A stretch of DNA of 12,060 nucleotides from JANNFX01 sp040080075 (GTDB lineage Bacteria; Pseudomonadota; Alphaproteobacteria; Rhizobiales; Hyphomicrobiaceae), in the NCBI GenBank assembly GCA_040080075.1, contig JBEBJD010000237.1, positions 1 through 12,060 of the forward strand, in the 5' to 3' direction. The notes beneath the pieces were generated by a model that had not been told where the DNA came from, did not search any database, and saw only the letters and a list, made by a program, of their open reading frames with translations. Both the position numbers and the translations under genes were made by a program. Each line of letters opens with the position of its first letter. Position 1 is the first letter of the stretch. Of the stretch, positions 6,415-12,060 are shown in pieces.

Positions 6415-7572
6415 TCAATTTTGGCCTGCCCATTGAGTTCCATTCCACCTGACAGCGTAGAATGATGGAAGGCGCGCATCGCCTTTTTCATTGAAGGCGG
6501 CAATGCCCGGTCCGGGCGATACTGACGGCGTGGCAAGTTCGGGGCTGATTTTTTCAACCGCCAGGGAAGCCACGCGCCGGCATGCATCTGCCCACGTAAA
6601 AATAGCTTCCGCTGTGTGCAACGCTTGAGTTGACAAAAACGGGCTCCACTTTGAGTCGGTAAACGTGGAGTAGGGTGCGGACTTTCTGTCAGTTGACGAA
6701 GAGGCTCCTTGGGGAGGCTGGAAGCGGGCGAGCACGCTAACAGCAGCGTCGTTTGCGGCGCGCTGGGTAGTAAACTCATGTGTTGCCAGTGAGTCCGATC
6801 CAAGAACTGGCACGTTCAGGCCAGCAGCCCTCAAGCCGGTGACAATGATGTCCGCTTCTGCCGGGTAGCCCGCAAAAAATACGCCCCTCGGTTTCACGTC
6901 TTTCAATTTTGCAATAACCGGGGCGTAGACGTTTTCTCCAGCCGTTATGGGGATATCGAGTGGCGGGGTTTGCGTTTTGCCAGCCAGGGCAGCGGTAACG
7001 CCTGCTGCCAGACTACGAGAATATGCGGTCTTATCATGCACGATGGCAAATACACCCGTGCCCGGTTGAGACATCAGCCACGCAGCTGCATCGGCCGCCT
7101 GTTGATCATCGCGGCCGCTCAGGCGGAAAATAGTCTTGCCCGCGCGCTTATCCGTCAATGCAGGGTGACGAGTCGCGGGCGCGATAAACAAAATGCTGGC
7201 GGGGCCATAAACTTGCGCGGCTGCAAGAGCGGCCCGGGCGCAGGGATGACCGATTACAAGGTTGACCCGCTTTTGAACGAAGGCATTGGCGGCTGCGACG
7301 GCTCCGTCGGCCGAACAGTGATCATCGAGTACGGCAAGCGCGAGCTTTTCGCCCAACAGTCCACCGCGAGCATTGAGTTCAGCAATTGCCCGTTCTGCCA
7401 CCTGACGCATGGCCGCACCGGTTTGCTGTTCACGGCCCGAGGCGGGTGCGGCAAGTCCGATGAGAATTTCAGCTTGGGCTGCAGGCGTGCTCGCTACCAG
7501 TGCTGTAACTGCGCAGATGAGTAACCTCGGTCTCAGGCGGCGGGCTTTCTCGATCGGGGTATGTCGGCTCAT
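6415..7572 (-). CDS. Periplasmic branched-chain amino-acid-type (LivK-like) solute-binding protein
   Basis: 385 residues. A Sec signal peptide covers about residues 1-34 (basic start, hydrophobic LLICAVTALVAS, cleavage after AAQA). The mature chain begins EILIGLAAPASG and follows the type I periplasmic-binding fold (Peripla_BP_6). The family's cysteine pair is kept (Cys86 in LDDHC and Cys111 in GHPC, probably a disulfide). The ligand is unknown; the fold binds amino acids, amides, urea and other small molecules. No permease or ATPase gene is in the window, so it is an orphan: it may work with a distant transporter or as a ligand sensor. It lies 184 bases downstream of the CDGSH gene, on the same strand as soxYZ. 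ATG at 7572 is the only usable start, though the leader before it is C-rich with no Shine-Dalgarno sequence. Confidence 0.9.
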   Translation of the reverse strand: MSRHTPIEKARRLRPRLLICAVTALVASTPAAQAEILIGLAAPASGREQQTGAAMRQVAERAIAELNARGGLLGEKLALAVLDDHCSADGAVAAANAFVQKRVNLVIGHPCARAALAAAQVYGPASILFIAPATRHPALTDKRAGKTIFRLSGRDDQQAADAAAWLMSQPGTGVFAIVHDKTAYSRSLAAGVTAALAGKTQTPPLDIPITAGENVYAPVIAKLKDVKPRGVFFAGYPAEADIIVTGLRAAGLNVPVLGSDSLATHEFTTQRAANDAAVSVLARFQPPQGASSSTDRKSAPYSTFTDSKWSPFLSTQALHTAEAIFTWADACRRVASLAVEKISPELATPSVSPGPGIAAFNEKGDARLPSFYAVRWNGTQWAGQN

Positions 7573-7756
7573 GGGGCTCTGGGGGGCTCGAAATGGCTGA
7601 CCGGCATGAGGTCATCATGCGATGATTTGCGATTTCACGCGAGACGCAAGCGTATTGTGCCTTTTAAGTGTTGTTCTGAGAGCGCAGTTGGGCCCTATTC
7701 TTGGTCCCGTTTCAAGGGGCGGGCCGCTCAGCAAGTGATCAGATTATTCAACACAA

Positions 7757-7999
7757 TCAAATCATGTTGTGAGAGCCGTCGCAGAAGGGTTCATCACCAG
7801 TCTGCTTGCAGCCGCAGATATTGAATGTGCCTGTTGAGGGAGCCTCAAATTTCATCGGCTCGATGCCGGTGTCCTTATGCGAACCATCGCAAAAAGGCTG
7901 TTTGGCCGAGCGGCCGCAGCGGCAATAGAAGTAGGATTTGCCCTCCTGAAGATCCACTTGGTAGGGGCCCTTCTGGGCGACGATTGGGTCTTGAGCCAT
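7757..7999 (-). CDS. Tandem CDGSH-type iron-sulfur protein
   Basis: 80 residues almost wholly made of two CDGSH motifs. The first has ligands Cys26, Cys28, Cys37 and His41 (CRCGRSAKQPFCDGSH); the second has Cys62, Cys64, Cys73 and His77 (CGCKQTGDEPFCDGSH). Each is expected to hold a [2Fe-2S] cluster bound by three Cys and one His, as in mitoNEET relatives; double-motif forms are common in bacteria and in CISD3. There is no signal peptide or membrane anchor, so it is cytoplasmic, unlike the Sox proteins. It starts 62 bases after soxZ on the same strand, with AGG 5 bases before ATG. Its role is probably electron or cluster transfer; a direct role in sulfur oxidation is only suggested by position. 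Confidence 0.95.
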   Translation of the reverse strand: MAQDPIVAQKGPYQVDLQEGKSYFYCRCGRSAKQPFCDGSHKDTGIEPMKFEAPSTGTFNICGCKQTGDEPFCDGSHNMI

Positions 8000-8061
8000 G
8001 GAAACCTGTCACGATGTAAGAAAATAGCGATAGCCACCCCTAGCCGTCCCGGAGCCAGGCT

Positions 8062-8394
8062 TCAAGAGGCAACAACCAAGGGGGCCTTTTCGCTGACCGT
8101 GACGCCTGCGTCGTCGATCCAGGTAAATTCGAGGGATCCGGGGCCGGGAACCTTGAAATAAAACGCGATATAAGGGTTTGCTGAGATGCCAGATCCCCAA
8201 TCGGCACTGAAAGCCGGTTGGCCTTCGAATGTGACGCGGAAGGTGTGAATAATGCTGCGCGGGATCTGTTGGCCATCGGGCGTGCGGCGGTTGCCTGTCT
8301 CCATGACATGCTGGATCAAAGCCTTAATTTCGATCACCTCGCCGGCTTTGGCCTGATCGGGCATCTTGATGCGAGGTTTAGGGGCTGTTGTCAT
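8062..8394 (-). CDS. soxZ: Sulfur carrier complex subunit SoxZ
   Basis: 110 residues, normal for SoxZ. It forms the heterodimer SoxYZ, the periplasmic carrier that holds sulfur intermediates covalently on SoxY. Family features seen are RIKMP near the start, AGEVIEIKALIQHVMETGNR, the segment IPRSIIHTF and the FKVPGPGSLEFTW region of the immunoglobulin-like fold. It has no cysteine and no signal peptide, as expected: SoxZ is exported bound to SoxY by the Tat route. The ATG lies 16 bases after the soxY stop with GAGG 8 bases upstream, so the two are clearly cotranscribed. Confidence 0.97.
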   Translation of the reverse strand: MTTAPKPRIKMPDQAKAGEVIEIKALIQHVMETGNRRTPDGQQIPRSIIHTFRVTFEGQPAFSADWGSGISANPYIAFYFKVPGPGSLEFTWIDDAGVTVSEKAPLVVAS

Positions 8395-8410
8395 GACGCT
8401 TGCCTCACCA

Positions 8411-8878
8411 TCAGTTTCCGCATCCGCCTATAGTGACTTCGACCTGCCGGATAGACACCAGAAACTTGCCGTCGCTCCGTTCGGCCAGCGCCACAACGTC
8501 TTGGCTGCGTGCAAGCCGCATTCGCCCCGCCACAGCGGCGCGGCCTGACAATGCCGTCAAACGAAAGGCGGCAACCATCGGCTGGGGATTTCCTGTCGAT
8601 AGCAGAAACATGGTTTTGATGGAGTCTTCCGCCGTCATTGGGCTATCGGCCTCGATGCGGAACGGCACGGTGTTGCCATTTTCAGGGATGTCGGGCAATT
8701 CCAGAGCGAGCGTGCCGTCTGCCAGGGGTTCGGATTCGCCCAATAGGCGTCTATAGGCGAGTTCAAAAGCGGGGGACCGGCCGTGTTCATCACTGGCCCG
8801 CGCCGGTAGGCTTTTAAAAGCCACCAAAAACGCGGCCATACCCGCTCCAGAGCACAGCAGCTCTCGGCGGCTCTTCAT
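8411..8878 (-). CDS. soxY: Sulfur carrier protein SoxY
   Basis: 155 residues. A twin-arginine signal (MKSRRELLCSGAGMAAFLVA, cleavage near PARA) exports the folded SoxYZ pair to the periplasm. The C-terminus ends GGCGN; Cys153 on this flexible arm is the site that binds sulfur intermediates during thiosulfate or sulfide oxidation. The usual end is GGCGG, so the last residue differs while the functional Gly-Gly-Cys-Gly is intact. I chose ATG at 8878 because the Tat motif follows at once; GTG at 8923 in the same frame adds 15 residues and has no Shine-Dalgarno sequence. It is the first gene of a leftward set soxY-soxZ-CDGSH and perhaps the solute-binding protein, divergent from soxS-soxF. No soxXA, soxB or soxCD is in the window. 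Confidence 0.97.
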   Translation of the reverse strand: MKSRRELLCSGAGMAAFLVAFKSLPARASDEHGRSPAFELAYRRLLGESEPLADGTLALELPDIPENGNTVPFRIEADSPMTAEDSIKTMFLLSTGNPQPMVAAFRLTALSGRAAVAGRMRLARSQDVVALAERSDGKFLVSIRQVEVTIGGCGN

Positions 8879-9090
8879 TGTGATGGCAGTCTTGCCTGCA
8901 AGACGTTTGCGCAAGGTGTGCACCGTTTCAAAAGGCTACTTCATGGGCTGGCTGAGGAACGCAGCTGCGCCTGTCGCCGGCCAGGCCAACTTTGCACTCG
9001 ACTTGTGCTTTGCTAGCATGGGCTGTTTTAGTGGTTCAAATGAAACTCTGGTTAGCGATGGGCTAAGCGGGGTGGTGTGGGGGAGCGGTA
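8879..9090. promoter_or_regulatory. Divergent promoter region between soxY and soxS
   Basis: 212 bases between the soxY and soxS starts must contain promoters for both sets. A weak candidate for soxS is TTGCAC with TAGCAT 16 bases on, near 8990-9020; neither hexamer is close to consensus. No sox regulator gene is adjacent. Confidence 0.45.
9035..9044. promoter_or_regulatory. Candidate operator, small inverted repeat upstream of soxS
   Basis: TTCA-AA-TGAA is a perfect 4-bp-arm inverted repeat. The next base pair on each side does not extend it. It lies 46 bases before the soxS start. Sox genes are often repressed by ArsR-family SoxR proteins that bind AT-rich palindromes in such spacers. The match is short enough to be chance. 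Confidence 0.2.
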
Positions 9091-9579
9091 TTGGGCAGAA
9101 ATGCGGTCAACGGGCTTGTAAGGACGTGGTGCATCGCGGGGCTTCATCCGGTACTTGGCCGGAACATCGTGGCCGTAATGGCCCTGATGGCCGCTTTTTG
9201 CATATCGAGTTTTACAATGGGATCGCGTGCCGGGGCGGCGGAGCCAGTGCCGTCTGCCGCGAAAACTGTGCCCACAATCAGGCTTTTGATGGTCGAGGCC
9301 GAGGGCTGCCGGTTCTGCGCCAAATGGAATTTGGAAATCGGACCGGCTTACGCCAATAGCCGTGAGGGCCAGTTTGCGCCTCTGGTGCGGGTCGGGCGCG
9401 ACTCGCCTGAGTTGAACGGACTGAAACCCGTAATCTACACGCCGACGTTTATTGTAATGCGCGGACTCAACGAGGTGGGACGGCTCGCTGGCTATCCTGG
9501 ACGTGACTATTTCTGGGAAGAATTTCGCGAAGTGCTAGCCCCAGCCGGGTTTGTTGGCAAACTTGAGCCGAAGCCGTAG
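9091..9579 (+). CDS. soxS: SoxS-like periplasmic thioredoxin
   Basis: 162 residues with a thioredoxin-like domain. The active site CRFC is at 73-76 within EAEGCRFCAKWNLEIGPAY, followed by PTFIVMRGLNEVGRLAGYPG, with cis-Pro at 118 in TPTF. The spacing and the Trp/Glu-Ile-Gly-Pro-Tyr stretch match SoxS, a periplasmic thiol-disulfide oxidoreductase known in Paracoccus to keep SoxY Cys reduced and active. An N-terminal hydrophobic segment (about 26-48, ending SRAGA) looks like a signal peptide. The start is uncertain: TTG at 9091 has GGGAG 8 bases upstream and gives a basic n-region; ATG at 9178 would leave no charged n-region. soxF follows 90 bases later on the same strand. SoxW is another thioredoxin possible by fold, but the motif fits SoxS better. 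Confidence 0.8.
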   Translation: MGRNAVNGLVRTWCIAGLHPVLGRNIVAVMALMAAFCISSFTMGSRAGAAEPVPSAAKTVPTIRLLMVEAEGCRFCAKWNLEIGPAYANSREGQFAPLVRVGRDSPELNGLKPVIYTPTFIVMRGLNEVGRLAGYPGRDYFWEEFREVLAPAGFVGKLEPKP

Positions 9580-9669
9580 AAGCGGGCGTTGCGGCGGCCC
9601 CCTAAAAATTTGTAACGCACGTGGGCGCGCGCGTTGTCGTACAAACCACCGACAAATCAGAGTGAGAGC

Positions 9670-10989
9670 ATGATTGCCATCAACCGCCGCCGTTTTGGTA
9701 TTGGCCTGTTGGGTGCCGGCATCACTACGGTGGCGCCGTTCAAAGTTGCGCTGGCCGAGGGCGCGGCAAAGGTCGTGATCATTGGCGGGGGGCCGGGCGG
9801 CGCGACGGTTGCTGGCCAGCTCAAACTCGCCGCGCCGCAACTCGATGTGACTCTCGTCGAACCGCTGTCGCAGTACACCAGCTGCTTCTTTTCCAACCAC
9901 TATATTGGCGGCACGCGGACACTAGAGAGCCTCACGCACTCCTACGCCGGGCTCTCGGCAATTGGCGTCAAACTCATCCATGAATATGCCGACGAGATCG
10001 AAACCGGCAAACGTGTTGTGCGCCTGCGTGCGGGCCGGGTTCTTGGTTATGACCGTTTGGTTGTGGCGCCGGGCATCGATTTCAAGTTCGGCTCCATCGA
10101 GGGCTATACCAAGGCGTCCATTCACGCCATGCCGCACGCATGGAGCGGCCGCAACCAGTTGAAGGCGCTGCGTGCGAAACTCGAAGCCATGTCCGATGGC
10201 GGCGTCGTCGTGATGGCCGCGCCGCGGTTGCCCTATCGCTGCCCCCCGGGGCCCTATGAACGCGCCTGCGCCATCGCCAATTACCTCAAGACGGCAAAAC
10301 CAAAGTCGAAGCTGATCCTACTCGATCCGAAGATGACATACTCGAAGCAACCGGTGTTCGAAGAGGCTTTCAGCACTGTCTACAAAGGTCTCGTCGAGGT
10401 GCATCTGACCAACGATATCGACGACCAGGCAGTGGAGCGCGTCAATCCTGCGACTGGTGAGATTGTTACTAAGGCGGGGATGAGGGTCATAGCCGCCGTG
10501 GCCAATATCATTCCCGATCAGACAGCGGGGCGCATCGCTATACAAAGCGGTTTGACTGATGGCGACTGGTGCCCGGTGCACCCTGAAAGCTTTGCCTCGG
10601 CGAAGGCAGAGGGCGTTTATGTGTTGGGCGATGCGGCCTTTGCCGCCGAGATGCCCAAGTCAGCTTATGCAGCTAATAGCCAAGCGCGCGTTGTGGCCGG
10701 GATGCTGCTCAGCGAACTAACTGATCAACCCAAGCCGCAGTCCAGTTACCGCAACACTTGCTGGTCTTTTCTGGCGCCGGGCAACAGCGCCAAGATTGGC
10801 GCTGATTACGCGCCAGGAGACGTGCGCGGCAAACCCGGACTGGTGCCTTCGGGCGCGTTTGTATCCCAGCCAGGCGAGGTCGCGGCGGTCCGCAAGGACG
10901 TCTACAATGAGAGCTTCGCCTGGTACGACACGTTGACTGCAGACGTGTTTCAGAAGGAAGCCGTGAGGGCGCGGGCAAAGGCGCAGTAG
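9670..10989 (+). CDS. soxF: Flavocytochrome c sulfide dehydrogenase flavoprotein subunit (SoxF/FccB)
   Basis: 439 residues. A Tat signal (NRRRFGIGLLGAG, cleavage after about residue 29) exports the folded flavoprotein to the periplasm. The FAD Rossmann motif GGGPGGA is at 39-45. Three cysteines known from Allochromatium FccB are kept: Cys72 in YTSCFFSNHYIGG, which corresponds to the covalent FAD link, and Cys191 (YRCPPGPYERA) with Cys301 (DWCPVHPESF), which correspond to the redox disulfide. GVYVLGDAA at 315-323 is the second FAD contact. It should oxidise sulfide, or protein-bound sulfur, and pass electrons to a c-type cytochrome; in Paracoccus SoxF raises Sox activity. No gene for the cytochrome subunit (SoxE/FccA) follows. 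ATG at 9670 is preferred over 9634 because the Tat motif follows directly; its ribosome binding site is weak. Confidence 0.93.
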   Translation: MIAINRRRFGIGLLGAGITTVAPFKVALAEGAAKVVIIGGGPGGATVAGQLKLAAPQLDVTLVEPLSQYTSCFFSNHYIGGTRTLESLTHSYAGLSAIGVKLIHEYADEIETGKRVVRLRAGRVLGYDRLVVAPGIDFKFGSIEGYTKASIHAMPHAWSGRNQLKALRAKLEAMSDGGVVVMAAPRLPYRCPPGPYERACAIANYLKTAKPKSKLILLDPKMTYSKQPVFEEAFSTVYKGLVEVHLTNDIDDQAVERVNPATGEIVTKAGMRVIAAVANIIPDQTAGRIAIQSGLTDGDWCPVHPESFASAKAEGVYVLGDAAFAAEMPKSAYAANSQARVVAGMLLSELTDQPKPQSSYRNTCWSFLAPGNSAKIGADYAPGDVRGKPGLVPSGAFVSQPGEVAAVRKDVYNESFAWYDTLTADVFQKEAVRARAKAQ

Positions 10990-11001
10990 CCAAAGTTCTG
11001 C

Positions 11002-11044
11002 CTAGGGTCTGTCCGGTTTTGATTGAATCGCGGACAGACCCTAG
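11002..11044. repeat. Perfect 14-bp stem hairpin downstream of soxF
   Basis: CTAGGGTCTGTCCG (11002-11015) is exactly complementary to 11031-11044 around a 15-base loop, GTTTTGATTGAATCG on the plus strand; the loop itself contains GATT-G-AATC. It begins 12 bases after the soxF stop and is followed by CTCTTTGTTTTG, so it may end soxF transcription. The CTAG at both ends and its place next to another palindrome suggest it is part of a dispersed palindromic repeat. Confidence 0.8.
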
Positions 11045-11058
11045 CTCTTTGTTTTGTC

Positions 11059-11101
11059 GTGCTTCTTTCTGGAAAACCGCTCACACTTTTCCCGGAAGCA
11101 C
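11059..11101. repeat. Rhizobial-type intergenic palindromic repeat
   Basis: GTGCTTC (11059-11065) pairs with GAAGCAC (11095-11101), and inner GGAAAA pairs with TTTTCC, leaving a small asymmetric internal loop. Read on the minus strand it contains CCGGGAAAAGTGTGAGCGG followed by a TTTTCC block and AAAACAAAGAGCTA. From memory this strongly resembles the short dispersed repeat common between genes in Bradyrhizobium and other Rhizobiales. The copy number here cannot be judged from one window. Confidence 0.65.
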
Positions 11102-11166
11102 TCTGCACGGTGCGGCGTTCGTTCATACAGGTTCTGCGCCGGACCGGCAGGGTGGGATAGCTCCAA

Positions 11167-11221
11167 CGCCATGGCGTCCAAGCGGAGCTTGGCTACGCCA
11201 AGACGCCATGCGAACGCATGG
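11167..11221. repeat. Cluster of four tandem or overlapping short palindromes
   Basis: In order: CGCCATGGCG (11167-11176); CCAAGC-GGA-GCTTGG (11178-11192); CTTGGC-TAC-GCCAAG (11188-11202), overlapping the previous one by five bases; and CCATGCG-AA-CGCATGG (11206-11221). ATGGCGTC (11171-11178) also pairs with GACGCCAT (11202-11209), so the middle can fold as one long stem or as alternative small hairpins. No function is recognised. Confidence 0.75.
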
Positions 11222-11349
11222 ATGGCGGGCACGTATTGCACTTTACTTTCGTGCCGCTCGCTCAAAGAAAGAACGGCGCGATTTGCCCGGAAGTCCGGGC
11301 TATTCCGCCTTTCAGTCCTTGCCAATATCGGGTCTGCCGCACGTCACAA

Positions 11350-11378
11350 AAGAAAAAGGCCGCTCTTGCGAGCGGCCT
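11350..11378 (-). terminator. Intrinsic terminator of the porin gene
   Basis: AGGCCGCTC (11370-11378 read on the minus strand) pairs with GAGCGGCCT (11357-11365) around the loop GCAA, a 9-bp GC-rich stem. On the minus strand it is followed by TTTTTCTTTT. It lies about 28 bases after the porin stop and is a textbook strong terminator. Confidence 0.93.
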
Positions 11379-11405
11379 CTTCCGTTAGCTTACCTTCAAC
11401 TTCGA

Positions 11406-12060
11406 TTAGAAGTTGATGAGGGCGCCCATACCTACGAAGTCGATGTCCTGGAGGTCGTTGAGACCAGCAGCAGCAGGAGCATCAGCCGATGCGTCCATGT
11501 TGCGATACTTCAACCAGATCGACATTGCTGCGGCGTCAACTTCCTGGACGATGCCCAGGCCCCAACGCTGCAGTTCAACATTGGTCGCACCGGCAGCGAT
11601 CAAATCGATCGAACCCATGTCATTGTGGTCAGCATATTCGCCGTAGAACACGGTGTGACCAAGCGACGAGAGACGCTGACGGATACCAGCCTTGATGTAG
11701 TAGTGATCGCTGTCCACCGAGAAGGCACCGAATGCGGCACGAGTCGCAGTGCCACCATCAACGTTGTCGCTCGATTCATCACCGTATGCGCCGTACAGGA
11801 AGAGGCCTGTCGGAACGTGCTGAACGTAAGCACCAACTTGGAAGTACTGCGAGTCACGTGCGACCACGCCACCGAGGACGTTTTCGTCAACGTTGCTCGA
11901 GTAAGCGGCAGCAACGGCCAACTTGAAGCCACCAGCTTCACCGGCGTAACGAGCTGCGACGTCCCAGAAGTCGTCTTCACCCCAAGATGCCGAAACCGAG
12001 AAGCCACCGAACGTGGGGCTGTCGTAGCGAACTGCATTCAGCGGAACGCCGTTGCAGTCA
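11406..12060 (-). CDS. Outer-membrane porin, C-terminal part (partial)
   Basis: 217 complete codons enter from the right edge and end at TAA 11406-11408. The chain alternates polar and hydrophobic residues in beta-strands with many Gly, Tyr and Phe: NAVRYDSPTFGGFSVSASWG, FFYGAY-like strands and a final strand DFVGMGALINF ending in Phe, the signal used by the BAM insertion machinery. These features match the alphaproteobacterial porins (trimeric 16-strand type) that let small solutes cross the outer membrane. A DCNG segment lies at the window edge. About half of the protein, including its signal peptide, is outside. Codon choice is strongly biased towards C-ending codons, as expected for a highly expressed gene, and the gene has its own strong terminator. 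Confidence 0.9.
   Translation of the reverse strand, partial: DCNGVPLNAVRYDSPTFGGFSVSASWGEDDFWDVAARYAGEAGGFKLAVAAAYSSNVDENVLGGVVARDSQYFQVGAYVQHVPTGLFLYGAYGDESSDNVDGGTATRAAFGAFSVDSDHYYIKAGIRQRLSSLGHTVFYGEYADHNDMGSIDLIAAGATNVELQRWGLGIVQEVDAAAMSIWLKYRNMDASADAPAAAGLNDLQDIDFVGMGALINF

Larger units (their letters stand above)
10990..11405. other. Non-coding region rich in palindromes between soxF and the porin gene
   Basis: 416 bases without a credible gene. It holds two adjacent hairpins (11002-11101), four overlapping short palindromes (11167-11221) and the porin terminator (11350-11378). A minus-strand open frame at 11041-11325 starts with TTG, has no Shine-Dalgarno sequence, and its last third is a translation of the repeat. 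Confidence 0.75.

Noticed and set aside
6970..7524. Plus-strand frame of 184 codons opposite the solute-binding protein gene
   Set aside because: Antisense shadow of a gene with a clear signal peptide and family fold; no domain in the shadow frame.
8880..9359. Plus-strand frame of 159 codons overlapping soxS
   Set aside because: Its second half is the soxS coding region in a wrong frame; soxS has the thioredoxin motif and signal peptide, this frame has no domain.
11002..11044. Terminal inverted repeats of an insertion sequence
   Set aside because: The arms are only 15 bases apart with no transposase or target duplication visible, so at most a solo palindrome or a tiny non-autonomous element.
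11041..11325. Minus-strand open frame of 94 codons downstream of the porin gene
   Set aside because: TTG start without Shine-Dalgarno; the frame runs through the palindrome cluster and the intergenic repeat, whose translation gives its basic C-terminus. It also lies beyond the strong porin terminator.

Overview
The window looks like chromosomal DNA of an alphaproteobacterium of the order Hyphomicrobiales (Rhizobiales), possibly near Hyphomicrobium. The evidence is a growth-pole-ring-like giant repeat protein, a rhizobial-type porin, a plant-type [2Fe-2S] ferredoxin paired with a thioredoxin-reductase-like ferredoxin-NADP reductase, periplasmic Sox sulfur-oxidation proteins, and an intergenic palindromic repeat of the kind scattered through Rhizobiales genomes. 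The genus is an inference. I see no tRNA, rRNA, CRISPR array, intact insertion sequence or phage gene.

Left part (1-3995). A minus-strand reading frame runs off the left edge. It has a Pro-rich N-terminus, two membrane segments and then 22-residue amphipathic repeats, and resembles the polar-growth scaffold GPR. Facing away from it on the plus strand are a stand-alone histidine phosphotransfer (HPt) protein, a [2Fe-2S] ferredoxin and its likely NADPH-dependent reductase.

Middle part (4046-6355). Adenylosuccinate lyase (purB) lies on the minus strand. Upstream of it is an unrecognised 62-residue membrane protein with a perfect Shine-Dalgarno sequence and a 16-bp perfect palindrome in its leader. 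A gene-poor stretch of about 450 bases follows. A 65-residue hypothetical protein comes next on the plus strand, and its stop codon lies inside its own terminator.

Sulfur part (6415-10989). Two gene sets diverge from a 212-base spacer. Leftwards are soxY, soxZ, a tandem CDGSH iron-sulfur protein and a solute-binding protein with no permease genes beside it. Rightwards are a SoxS-like periplasmic thioredoxin and a SoxF/FccB-type flavoprotein. The set holds the sulfur carrier (SoxYZ) and two proteins thought to keep it active (SoxS, SoxF). The enzymes that load and unload the carrier (SoxXA, SoxB, SoxCD) and the cytochrome partner of SoxF are absent. Unrelated genes flank both sides, so this is not an edge effect. 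The cell either keeps those enzymes elsewhere or uses SoxYZ in another sulfur route.

Right part (10990-12060). A non-coding stretch of about 400 bases is packed with palindromes: a two-hairpin composite repeat and a run of four overlapping short palindromes. It ends in the strong terminator of a minus-strand porin gene that runs off the right edge.
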